A stretch of DNA of 38,667 bases, from contig JALOSG010000004.1 in the NCBI GenBank assembly GCA_025458665.1, positions 1 through 38,667 of the forward strand, written 5' to 3'. The stretch is from Serpentinimonas sp. Its GTDB lineage: Bacteria; Pseudomonadota; Gammaproteobacteria; Burkholderiales; Burkholderiaceae_C. Below are positions 27,066 to 33,807 of this stretch, one piece after another. Position numbers and translations under genes: made by a program. The notes beneath the pieces were generated by a model, which was given only the letters and a program-made list of their open reading frames with translations, made no database searches and had not been told where the DNA came from. Within the stretch, counting starts at the first letter, position 1. Each line of letters starts with the position of its first letter.

Positions 27066-27473
27066 TCAGGACAGGTGTGCGCTGATGAGCTTGGTCATCT
27101 CGAACATGGACACCTGAGGCTTCTTGAAGATTTCCTTCAGCTTGGCGTCTGCGTTGATCATGCGCTTGTTGGCAGCGTCCTGCAGCTTGTTCTTCTTGAT
27201 GTAGTCCCACACCTTCTTGGTGACTTCCGTTCGGGGCATGGGCGTGGCACCAATCACGGCGGCCAGCGTGGCGCTGGGCGTCATCGCCTTCATGAACGCG
27301 GCATTGGGGGTGCGCTTCTTGGCGGGGGCAGCGGCCTTTTTGGCCGGAGCGGCGGCTTTCTTGGCCGGAGCTGCAGCTTTCTTGGCGGGAGCAGCGGCTT
27401 TCTTCGCCGGAGCGGCGGCCTTCTTGGCCGGAGCGGCGGCCTTCTTGGCCGGGGCTTTCTTAGCAGTTGCCAT
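27066..27473 (-). CDS. SWIB/MDM2-domain protein with a histone-H1-like Lys/Ala tail
   Basis: A 135-residue basic protein. Residues 4-53 are a Lys/Ala/Pro tail built of six KKAAAPA heptads, like the C-terminal tails of histone H1. Residues about 58-135 form a SWIB domain: TPSATLAAVIG, PRTEVTKKVWDYIKKNKLQD, then INADAKLKEIF and SMFEMTKLISAHL. SWIB is best known from eukaryotic chromatin remodelling and from Chlamydia; small bacterial SWIB proteins with basic tails occur in Burkholderiales and probably bind DNA as nucleoid proteins (inference). AGGA lies eight bases before the ATG, and a strong terminator follows. It is a single-gene transcript. Confidence 0.92.
   Translation of the reverse strand: MATAKKAPAKKAAAPAKKAAAPAKKAAAPAKKAAAPAKKAAAPAKKAAAPAKKRTPNAAFMKAMTPSATLAAVIGATPMPRTEVTKKVWDYIKKNKLQDAANKRMINADAKLKEIFKKPQVSMFEMTKLISAHLS
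27321..27446 (-). repeat. Six 21-bp units coding for KKAAAPA
   Basis: Residues 10-51 of the SWIB protein are six tandem KKAAAPA heptads, each encoded by 21 bases of the kind AAGAAAGCCGCCGCTCCGGC plus one base. The copies differ at third positions (GCC/GCT/GCA), so protein sequence is conserved more strictly than DNA. This suggests selection on the tail as well as repeat expansion. Confidence 0.9.
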
Positions 27474-27734
27474 GTGAGAAATCCTTTTTTGGGAAGTTAA
27501 GTTCTACCCTGTCGCGACGCATTCGGCGCAGAGGCCATCGCATGCTAATGCCAAAGTGGGGGGAATCCAAGGCGGGAAGGCCGGCAGTCCTCATTTTTTT
27601 ACCCAATAGCGGGTTTTTCCGGGTCTGGGTGTGGCGCCAGTGCTCTCTTATGATTTCCCGGTGGTCCACTTCGCCCTGCCCGCCACGGCATCCACTGGCC
27701 ATCGGGCCGACGTTTAGCTCCGCGCTTGCCCCCC

Positions 27735-28244
27735 ATGACAACCAAAGCCCAACCCCTGCTTGCCACTTGCGATATCTGTGATCTTCACCTGAAGCAGCCG
27801 CTGGAAGGCCTGCGCGTGCTACCTCCCGTGTTTCTCGATCTCGGTGGGCTGGGCAGCTTTGCTGGGCCTGTATCGACGGTGCAGTGCCATGAGGACAACT
27901 CGCTCGTCAAGGCAGCCGTGGAGTCACCGGGAGAGGGAAGGGTGCTGGTGGTGGACGGCGGTGCGTCCCTACGCCGTGCGCTGGTCGGGGGAAACCTCGC
28001 GGCCGCCGCGGTGCGCAACGGCTGGGCGGGCCTGGTGGTGGACGGTTGCGTGCGCGACGCCGCTGAACTGCGTGCGGCGGCCATTGGCATACGTGCACTG
28101 GCCCTCATGCCGCTGCCCACGGTGAAGCGCAACCACGGCCAGCGCGACGTCACCGTGCTGGTGCAGGGGGTTCCTGTGCAGCCTGGCGATTGGCTCTATG
28201 CCGATGCCGATGGCATGGTGCTGACGCGCGGGCCCGTGCTCTGA
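27735..28244 (+). CDS. rraA: RraA-family protein (RNase E regulator or aldolase-type)
   Basis: A 169-residue RraA-like protein: VEDN-type substrate region HEDNSLVKAAV, then RVLVVDGGASLRRALVGGNLA and GLVVDGCVRDAAEL. E. coli RraA inhibits RNase E; related proteins are metal-dependent 4-hydroxy-4-methyl-2-oxoglutarate aldolases. The Arg107-Asp108 pair and the Gly-rich GGNLAAAA stretch that form the aldolase metal and substrate site are kept here, unlike in E. coli RraA, so aldolase or oxaloacetate decarboxylase activity is possible. I use ATG 27735; no clear Shine-Dalgarno is seen and TTG 27726 is an alternative. A TATGAT -10-like hexamer is at 27649-27654 with a poor -35. The rest of the 261-bp upstream gap shows nothing clear. 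Confidence 0.82.
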   Translation: MTTKAQPLLATCDICDLHLKQPLEGLRVLPPVFLDLGGLGSFAGPVSTVQCHEDNSLVKAAVESPGEGRVLVVDGGASLRRALVGGNLAAAAVRNGWAGLVVDGCVRDAAELRAAAIGIRALALMPLPTVKRNHGQRDVTVLVQGVPVQPGDWLYADADGMVLTRGPVL

Positions 28245-28275
28245 GCCAGCCCTGCGCCCGCCTGCCAGGGCAGCG

Positions 28276-28295
28276 CAGGTCAGGTCAGGTCAGGT
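28276..28295. repeat. Four tandem CAGGT units at the TauE/SafE stop codon
   Basis: CAGGT is repeated four times without interruption; the last base is part of the minus-strand TGA stop (28295-28297) of the TauE/SafE gene. It lies in the 50-bp convergent gap after the RraA-family gene. Length changes would not alter either protein. Confidence 0.9.
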
Positions 28296-29107
28296 CACGC
28301 CGTGAGCCCGCGGTACAGCATGTAGGCCGCGAGCGCGTAAAGCACGAAGGCAAAGACGCGCTTCAACTGCTTGACGGGCATCGCGTGGGCAGCGCGCACG
28401 CCCAAGGGCGCCATCAGCACGCTCACCACGGCAATCACTGCCAGCGCTGGCAGGTACACATAGCCCAGGGAGCCAGGCGGAAGCCCATCGGTACCGGTGC
28501 CGGCAATCATGTAGCCCACCGCGTTGGCCAGCGCAATCGGAAAGCCCAGCGCTGCGCTGGTGGCCACCGCGTGGTGCATGGCCACGTTGCACCACGTGAG
28601 GAAGGGTACGCTCACAAAGCCGCCACCCGCGCCCACCAGGCCAGACAGGAAGCCGATGACTCCGCCCGCTGCGAGTTGCCCCCCAGTGCCGGGCAAGGTG
28701 CGGCTGGGCTTGGGTTTCTTGTCCAGCAGCATCTGCGTGGCGGAAAAGCTCACAAAGGCCGCGAAGAACAAAGCCAGCCAAGAACCCTTCAGCAGCGCAA
28801 AAACGCCCAGGCTGGCCACGGCCGAGCCCAGCACGATACCGGGCGCCAGGCGCTTGACCACATCCCAGCGCACGGCGCCGCGCTTGTGGTGGGCGCGCAC
28901 GCTGGAGACCGAAGTGAAGATGATGGTGGCCATGGAGGTGGCAATCGCCATCTTCACCGCGAGGTCGGGGCTGACGCCCCGCGCACTCATGATGATGGTG
29001 ATGAAGGGCACCATGATCATGCCGCCGCCGATACCCAGCAGCCCCGCCAGAAAACCAGTGAAGAGGCCCAGAACGGCGAGTTCAAGAATCAGCAGGGGTT
29101 CGAGCAT
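28295..29107 (-). CDS. TauE/SafE family sulfite/organic-anion permease
   Basis: A 270-residue membrane protein with about eight hydrophobic segments in two homologous halves. Each half carries the glycine-rich family motif: GFLAGLLGIGGGMIMVPF near residue 17 and GFLSGLVGAGGGFVSVPFL near residue 145. The family exports or imports sulfite, sulfoacetate and related anions; the substrate here is unknown. The ATG at 29107 begins the family-like sequence; twelve further in-frame residues upstream are not. It lies about 110 bp downstream of the 6S RNA on the same strand. Confidence 0.9.
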   Translation of the reverse strand: MLEPLLILELAVLGLFTGFLAGLLGIGGGMIMVPFITIIMSARGVSPDLAVKMAIATSMATIIFTSVSSVRAHHKRGAVRWDVVKRLAPGIVLGSAVASLGVFALLKGSWLALFFAAFVSFSATQMLLDKKPKPSRTLPGTGGQLAAGGVIGFLSGLVGAGGGFVSVPFLTWCNVAMHHAVATSAALGFPIALANAVGYMIAGTGTDGLPPGSLGYVYLPALAVIAVVSVLMAPLGVRAAHAMPVKQLKRVFAFVLYALAAYMLYRGLTA

Positions 29108-29216
29108 GGCGCAGCATATTGAGGGCGGTGGGGCAGGGCCCATACGCCCGTGGTGATCAGGACGGAGAGGAAGTCGGTACGCAGAGGGGGCTAATCCCCG
29201 AGGGGCGCCGGAATAA

Positions 29217-29391
29217 GGTGTCTGCCGCCAGACCGGACCGGCATCCTGAACGGAGGGGTTCAGGTGGGCGAGGGCAGCACAGCTTCGGGTTCGTCTGACG
29301 CGAGACGCTCACACCCACTGTGCAATGTACCAAGCCCGGGCTCAATGAGCATTGGTTCAAGGAAATATAAAGCCCGGCCGCAGCAGCAGAC
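29217..29391 (-). ncRNA. ssrS: 6S RNA (ssrS), regulator of RNA polymerase
   Basis: Directly downstream of zapA on the same strand, the classical position. The 5' segment GTCTGCTGCT (29391-29382) pairs base for base, with two G-U pairs, with GGCGGCAGAC near the 3' end (29229-29220), making the closing stem of a long, mostly double-stranded rod. The 3' arm holds CACCTGAAC and GTTCAGG, the small hairpin region that corresponds to CACCTTGAACC...GGGTTCA in E. coli 6S. A TACAAT -10 box ends seven bases before 29391. Length about 175 nt agrees with betaproteobacterial 6S RNAs. It binds sigma70-RNA polymerase in stationary phase. The exact 3' end is uncertain by a few bases. Confidence 0.86.
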
Positions 29392-29397
29392 GGGACC

Positions 29398-29403
29398 ATT
29401 GTA
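29398..29403 (-). promoter_or_regulatory. -10 box of the 6S RNA promoter
   Basis: TACAAT on the minus strand, with the predicted 6S RNA 5' end at 29391, seven bases downstream. No good -35 hexamer at 16-18 bp; the expected position reads CTGCGC. It lies within the 52 bp between the zapA stop and the RNA, so 6S can be made independently of zapA. Confidence 0.6.
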
Positions 29404-29443
29404 AAACCAAAGCGTGCCCCGCGCAGCCCGAGGGGCTGGCGCT

Positions 29444-29827
29444 TCAGATCAGTTGCCCGTCGTTGGCCAGCGCGGCGTCAAGCCGAGACAGCAGGGACTT
29501 GAGCTGGGCCTCTTCGGCCTGCGGGAGGGTGGCGGACGGAGCGGCTGCGGCGGGCGCGGGCGCGGGTTCTGCCTCTGTCTGGCCAAAGGAGGACGCGCGG
29601 AACGACAGGGCGTCCTTTTGCAACAGTTCGAAAGCGATGTTGAGCGAAGCCAACACGGCAATGCGGTCCCGGGCCTTGACCTTGCCTGCGTCGCGGATGC
29701 GGCACATGGCGCTGTCCACCTTGGCCACAGCGTCCATGAGGGCACCCTCTCCATCTACCGGGCAGGCCAGCAGGTAGCTCTGTCCCATGATCTGGACTTC
29801 GATCTGTTTGATGCCGGGCTTGTTCAT
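29444..29827 (-). CDS. zapA: Cell division protein ZapA
   Basis: A 127-residue ZapA, which binds FtsZ protofilaments and bundles them in the early division ring. The N-terminal globular domain has KQIEVQIMGQSYLLACP (residues 7-23) and ALMDAVAKVDSAMCRIRDAGKV, DRIAVLASLNIAFELL. A Pro/Ala-rich linker (about 85-101) is followed by a short coiled coil (EEAQLKSLLSRLDAAL). Typical ZapA is about 100-110 residues, so the linker is a modest extension. Its ATG overlaps the stop of the zapB-like gene (ATGA), so the two are coupled. 6S RNA follows. Confidence 0.93.
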   Translation of the reverse strand: MNKPGIKQIEVQIMGQSYLLACPVDGEGALMDAVAKVDSAMCRIRDAGKVKARDRIAVLASLNIAFELLQKDALSFRASSFGQTEAEPAPAPAAAAPSATLPQAEEAQLKSLLSRLDAALANDGQLI

Positions 29828-30042
29828 GGTTCGGTCTCGCCGGTGTCGGCGGGCAGCTGGGAGATCAGCGCGTCCAGGCGCTGCCGCGCCGTCTGCAACT
29901 GCTGTCTGAGCTGGTCGCGCTCGGCGCTCAGGGACTGCACCTGCCCACCGAGCAGTTCGTTGGTGCGGTGCAATTCCTCGTGCCGCAGCAGCAAACGCTC
30001 CACGCGGTCGGTGATCTGGTCGATGTAGGTCTGGGCAGCCAT
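29824..30042 (-). CDS. zapB: ZapB-like/DUF904 coiled-coil cell division protein
   Basis: A 72-residue protein that is coiled coil almost throughout (ITDRVERLLLRHEELHRTNELL, then LSAERDQLRQQLQTARQRLDAL). This matches the ZapB/TIGR02449 type that partners ZapA at the division ring, and the ATGA overlap with zapA supports it. I choose ATG 30042 over ATG 30054 because a TACAAT -10 box covers 30053-30058, so the predicted transcript starts near 30046, downstream of the first ATG. The mRNA would then be nearly leaderless. Sequence identity to E. coli ZapB is low, so the symbol rests on context. Confidence 0.75.
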   Translation of the reverse strand: MAAQTYIDQITDRVERLLLRHEELHRTNELLGGQVQSLSAERDQLRQQLQTARQRLDALISQLPADTGETEP

Positions 30043-30050
30043 GTGGAACC

Positions 30051-30087
30051 GCATTGTAGGCCGGCGCCGATGGCATGGCTACAATGC
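30051..30087. promoter_or_regulatory. Back-to-back divergent promoters on an inverted repeat
   Basis: GCATTGTAGGCC (30051-30062) and GGCTACAATGC (30077-30087) are inverted copies differing by a one-base bulge, 14 bases apart. Each contains a TACAAT -10 hexamer: minus strand at 30053-30058 for zapB-zapA, plus strand at 30080-30085 for the cobalamin riboswitch transcript. Predicted starts are about 30046 (minus) and 30092 (plus); 30092 is also where the riboswitch P1 stem begins. No good -35 boxes are visible. The symmetry could be a regulator site or simply two similar promoters. Confidence 0.5.
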
Positions 30088-30089
30088 AC

Positions 30090-30320
30090 GCGTTGGTGCT
30101 CGCTGCGTGGTTCTTGCGCAGCAGTTCAACGGGAAGCTGGGGGATGTTCGCCTAGACAGGCGGCATCTAACCAGCGCTGCCCCCGCAACGGTAAGTGGAC
30201 GGGTTTTGCGTGTGCCCTGGCGCCCGCAGTACCCCGCTTTCATCTCACCGCCACTGGCGCCTGCACAGGTGCTGGGAAGGCGATGAAGGTAGATCCACCA
30301 GCCCGGATACCGGCCAACAA
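30090..30320 (+). promoter_or_regulatory. Cobalamin (adenosylcobalamin) riboswitch
   Basis: All hallmark segments are present in order. GTTGG (30092-30096) can pair with CCAAC (30314-30318) as P1. GGGAAGCTGGGG (30131-30142) is the early conserved segment. GCTGCCCCCGCAACGGTAAG (30177-30196) is the highly conserved core. AGCCCGGATACCGGCC (30300-30315) is the B12 box. It precedes the TonB receptor start by about 100 nt, so cobalamin binding should lower expression of the uptake cluster. No T-tailed terminator is seen between 30320 and 30416, only a six-base hairpin (TCTGCA/TGCAGA near 30332-30349), so control is probably at translation initiation. Confidence 0.95.
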
Positions 30321-30416
30321 GGTGGTGGTGCGTCTGCATGTCTGTGCAGAGGTGCCTCCGTAACGTCCATGCACTGTCGGGGAAGGCGGTGAGGACAGCT
30401 TTGCCAGGTGTTTTTT

Positions 30417-32376
30417 ATGAAATCCGTACTTCGGAGGTTGCCCCTTGGTGTGCAAGCCTCGCTGGGTGCTGCGCGCCCGAAACTGGTCTGGTCTTTTTCG
30501 CCATATCTCCGCTCTGCGCGGCCCCTGAGGTGGGCGGCTGCGTCGCTGTGCATGCTTGGGGCCAGCGGTGCTGCGTTGGCCCAAAGCTCAGCCCTGCAGC
30601 CGGGTATGCTCCCGCCCACCATGGTGACCGCCACGCGGTTTGCCGAGCCGCTGGCCACGCTGCCTCTGGGGGTGAGCATCATCACCGCAGAGGAAATCCG
30701 GGTCTCGGGTGCCACCACCGTGAACGAGGCAGTCATGCGGCTGCTGGGTGTGCCGGGTCGGCAGGACTTGTATGGCGGTGGCGATTACAACCTGGACCTG
30801 CGCGGATTCGGTTCTACCGCGGACTCCAACCAGGTCGTCGTGCTCGATGGGGTGCGGCTGAACGAGGCGGATCTTGGCGGAACCCGTCTGGCAGGCATCA
30901 ACATCGACACCGTGGAACGCATCGAGGTGCTCCGCGGAAACGGCGCCGTTCTGTATGGTGAGGGCGCCACTGGCGGCGTGATTGTCATCACGACCAAGGC
31001 CGGCAACGGCACAGAGCGGAGGAACACGGCTTCGCTCTACACCGCGTTGGGTAGCTACGACACACAGGAACTGCGGGCCAGCGCGACATTGGCCGCCGGC
31101 GGGTTCTCCGTCGATGTGGCGGCTCAGGACCGGCGCAGCGACAACCACCGCGACAACTTCAATTCCAGCACCGATGGCGTGGCCCGGCGCCTTGAGCTTT
31201 GCCGAGTATTTGCAGAACCCGCAGCAGACCAACCGACCCAACGACTTTGCTTCCATCCGCAACGAGCGCAGTGGGGCGTTTGCGGAGTGGCTGGTGGGCA
31301 ACTGGCAACTGGGTGTGGACGCCAGCTACCGAGAGAAGAGCCTGCGATCGTTTCAGGGTTCGCTGTTCGGCTATGACATTGACGCACAGACCCTGAGCCT
31401 CAAGGGGCGCCACACCCGCCAGGTGGGCACGGGAAGCAACGCGCTGGTGCTGGGGCACGACGCGAACCGCTGGGCACGGCTCCAGACCTCGGGGTCTACC
31501 GCGCGGCAAAAGACCGAGGCGTGGTATGGCAGGAACGACTACACCTGGGCTTCCGGGACGCGCCTGTCGGTAGGGGCGCGAACCGAGCGGCTGGACAAGG
31601 CGGCCACGTCGGGCGCCAGCGTGTTGAACGACCGCCTGACAGCCTGGGATTTCGGCGTGGCCCAGCCACTGGGGACCGGACAGCAGGTCTGGGTGCGCGT
31701 GGGGTCGAGCTTTCGCCTGGCCAACGTGGATGAGTTCAGCTTTGTGACACCGGGGGTCTCGTTGCTGCCTCAGGAGTCCCGCGACGTGGAGGCCGGATGG
31801 CGCTTGGGGCTTGCTCCCTACCGCGTGGAATTGCGGGCTTACCGGAGTCGCCTGACGAATGAAATTGGCTACGATCCTGCTGCGGTGGGTCCGGCATCGG
31901 CCTTTGGCTTCGATGGCGCCAACGTGAACTTCGATCCCACCACACGCAGCGGTCTGGAAGCAGACGCGCAATGGGAAGTTGGCCCGGAGCTCAGCGTGGG
32001 TGTTCGCGCTGGATGGCGCAAATCGGTGTTTCGCTCGGGCCCGTATGCGGGTCGGGATGTGCCACTGGCACCGCGCCGTACGTTGGCCTTGCGCGCGGAC
32101 TGGGCGCCCGCTGCCGGCCACCGCGTCAGTGGAGGGGTGAACTGGGTCAGTTCGCAGGCCCCCACCTTCACCAACCAGTGCCGGATCCCGTCCTACACCA
32201 CGGTGGATGCCCGTTACAGCGTACAGGTGCGCAAAGCAGAGTTGTCGCTGGGAGTGGCCAACCTGTTTGACCGCAACTACTTCACGCAGGCGTTTGGCTG
32301 TGCCGGGAGCAACGCAACTTCGCTGTACCCCGAACCGGGCCGCACCTTCACCGCTGCGGTGCGCGTACAGTTCTGA
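30417..32376 (+). pseudogene. btuB: TonB-dependent cobalamin receptor BtuB, split by a frame change
   Basis: Bases 30417-31181 encode a long signal region (Arg-rich N-terminus, cleavage probably after GAALA), a TonB-box-like MVTATRFAEPL and a complete plug domain (RLLGVPGRQDLYG, VVVLDGVRLNEAD, IERIEVLRGNGAVLYGEGATGGVI). After TDGVA the frame goes on with unrelated sequence to a stop ending at 31376. From about 31183 the next frame carries the rest of the barrel, beginning PGALSFAEYLQNP and ending in a Phe after FTAAVRVQF at 32376. Related receptors have, as I recall, about 25-30 more residues before the LPGAL-like stretch, so a short out-of-frame deletion is likelier than a single-base error. 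Both parts are otherwise undamaged, so the event is recent or an assembly fault. Confidence 0.82.
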
Positions 32377-32384
32377 CCACCACC

Positions 32385-33206
32385 ATGACCCTGCCCGGCC
32401 CGCAGCGCATCGTCTGCCTCACCGAAGAAACCACAGAGTGGCTTTACCTGCTGGGGCAGGAAAGCCGCATCGTGGGCATTTCGGGTTACACGGTGCGCCC
32501 GCGCCGGGCGCGGCAGGAGAAGCCGAAGGTCAGTGCGTTTCTCAGTGCCAAGGTCGACAAGATTCTGGCGCTGGAACCCGACTGCGTGTTCGGCTTCTCC
32601 GATTTGCAGGCCGATATTGCAGCCCAGCTGATCCGGGCGGGTGTGCAGGTCACGGTGTTCAACCAGCGCAGCATCGACGAGATTTTTTCCATGCTCTACC
32701 AGGTGGCCGCCATGGTGGGTTGTGCCGACGCCGGGCTGGCGCACATGGCGCAGTGGCGCGCCCGCATGGACACTATTCGCGCCAGCGTGGCCGAGCGCGT
32801 GGCGGCAGGACAGCGCAGGCCGCGGGTGTACTTTGAGGAATGGGACGAACCGCGCATCAGCGCCATACGCTGGGTGTCCGAACTGGTGCAGTTGGCCGGA
32901 GGGCAGGACATTTTCCCGGAGCTGGCGCGCGAGCCTATGGGGAAGCAGCGCATCCTGCCCAACGACGACTTGCTGCTGCAGCGCAACCCCGACATCGTGA
33001 TCGGCTCCTGGTGCGGCAAGAAATTCCGCGCAGAAAACGTGGCGGCCCGACCCGGCTGGGAGGCGGTGAATGCGGTGCGAGACGCGCAGTTGTTCGAGGT
33101 GAAATCGGCCGACATTCTTCAGCCCGGACCCGCTGCACTGACCGATGGGTTGGAGCAGCTGCACGCCATTGTGGCGCGCTGGATGGACCAGTATGGCGCC
33201 GCTTGA
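32385..33206 (+). CDS. BtuF-like cobalamin-binding-fold protein without signal peptide
   Basis: A 273-residue protein of the periplasmic binding protein fold used for cobalamin and siderophores (PQRIVCLTEETTEWLYLLG; VSELVQLAGGQDIFPELA; LLLQRNPDIVIGSWCG). It starts directly at the fold, with no signal peptide, and no upstream start in this frame provides one, since the region upstream belongs to btuB. It should therefore stay in the cytoplasm. Such leaderless members occur beside cob genes; their role is not settled and may be corrinoid handling or delivery to CobU. It begins 8 bp after btuB and overlaps cobU by 14 bases. Confidence 0.82.
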   Translation: MTLPGPQRIVCLTEETTEWLYLLGQESRIVGISGYTVRPRRARQEKPKVSAFLSAKVDKILALEPDCVFGFSDLQADIAAQLIRAGVQVTVFNQRSIDEIFSMLYQVAAMVGCADAGLAHMAQWRARMDTIRASVAERVAAGQRRPRVYFEEWDEPRISAIRWVSELVQLAGGQDIFPELAREPMGKQRILPNDDLLLQRNPDIVIGSWCGKKFRAENVAARPGWEAVNAVRDAQLFEVKSADILQPGPAALTDGLEQLHAIVARWMDQYGAA

Positions 33207-33807
33207 TGCCCCGTCTGGCGCGTTGCGCGTGGCACAGAGCGAGCTGTTGCTGGGTGGCCAGCGCAGTGGCAAATCGCGCAGGGCTGAAATGCTGGCGCGC
33301 GCATGGCTGGATGGCGCCAGTGGCCGCTCGGTGGTGTTCGTGGCCACCGCCACCGCCGGAGACGAGGACATGCGCCAGCGCATTGCACGCCACCGGCAAG
33401 ACCGAGCGCGGTATCTGCCCGAAGCGCTCACGGTGGAAGCTGCGCAGGATATGCCTGCAGCTTTGTTGCAGCATGCTGCGCCACACACGCTGCTGGTGGT
33501 GGATTGCCTGACGTTGTGGCTCACGCACCACCTCATGCCGGCGGAGGGTGCCGGCACTTGGGGCGCCGATGTGCTTTCAGCCCGTGCCCAGGACCTCGCG
33601 GCGCACCTGCTGAATGCGCTGCCAAAGCTGTCTGGCCCGGTAGTGCTGGTGAGCAATGAAACCGGCCTGGGTGTGGTGCCGCTGGGCCGCGAGGTACGGA
33701 TCTGGGTGGACGAACTGGGCCGCCTGAACCAGGCCGTGGCCGCACAGGTGGAGCGCGTCACGCTCATGGTGGCGGGCTGCCCGCTGGTGGTGAAGGGGCA
33801 GGCATGA
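33193..33807 (+). CDS. cobU: Bifunctional adenosylcobinamide kinase/guanylyltransferase CobU (CobP)
   Basis: A 204-residue nucleotide-binding enzyme that phosphorylates adenosylcobinamide and then transfers GMP to give adenosylcobinamide-GDP. The P-loop is LLGGQRSGKS (residues 19-28), followed by SRRAEMLA. The conserved LVVDCLTLWLTHHL and VSNETGLGVVPLGREVR motifs are present. The catalytic His of the guanylylation step is expected in the ARHRQDR segment. ATG 33193 lies within the previous gene, and the TGA overlaps the btuF start as ATGA. Length is normal. Confidence 0.93.
   Translation: MAPLDAPSGALRVAQSELLLGGQRSGKSRRAEMLARAWLDGASGRSVVFVATATAGDEDMRQRIARHRQDRARYLPEALTVEAAQDMPAALLQHAAPHTLLVVDCLTLWLTHHLMPAEGAGTWGADVLSARAQDLAAHLLNALPKLSGPVVLVSNETGLGVVPLGREVRIWVDELGRLNQAVAAQVERVTLMVAGCPLVVKGQA

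Noticed and set aside
30320..30416. Intrinsic terminator as the riboswitch expression platform
   Set aside because: Only a short six-base-pair hairpin is visible and it has no following T-run; the TTTTTT before the ATG is not preceded by a stable stem.
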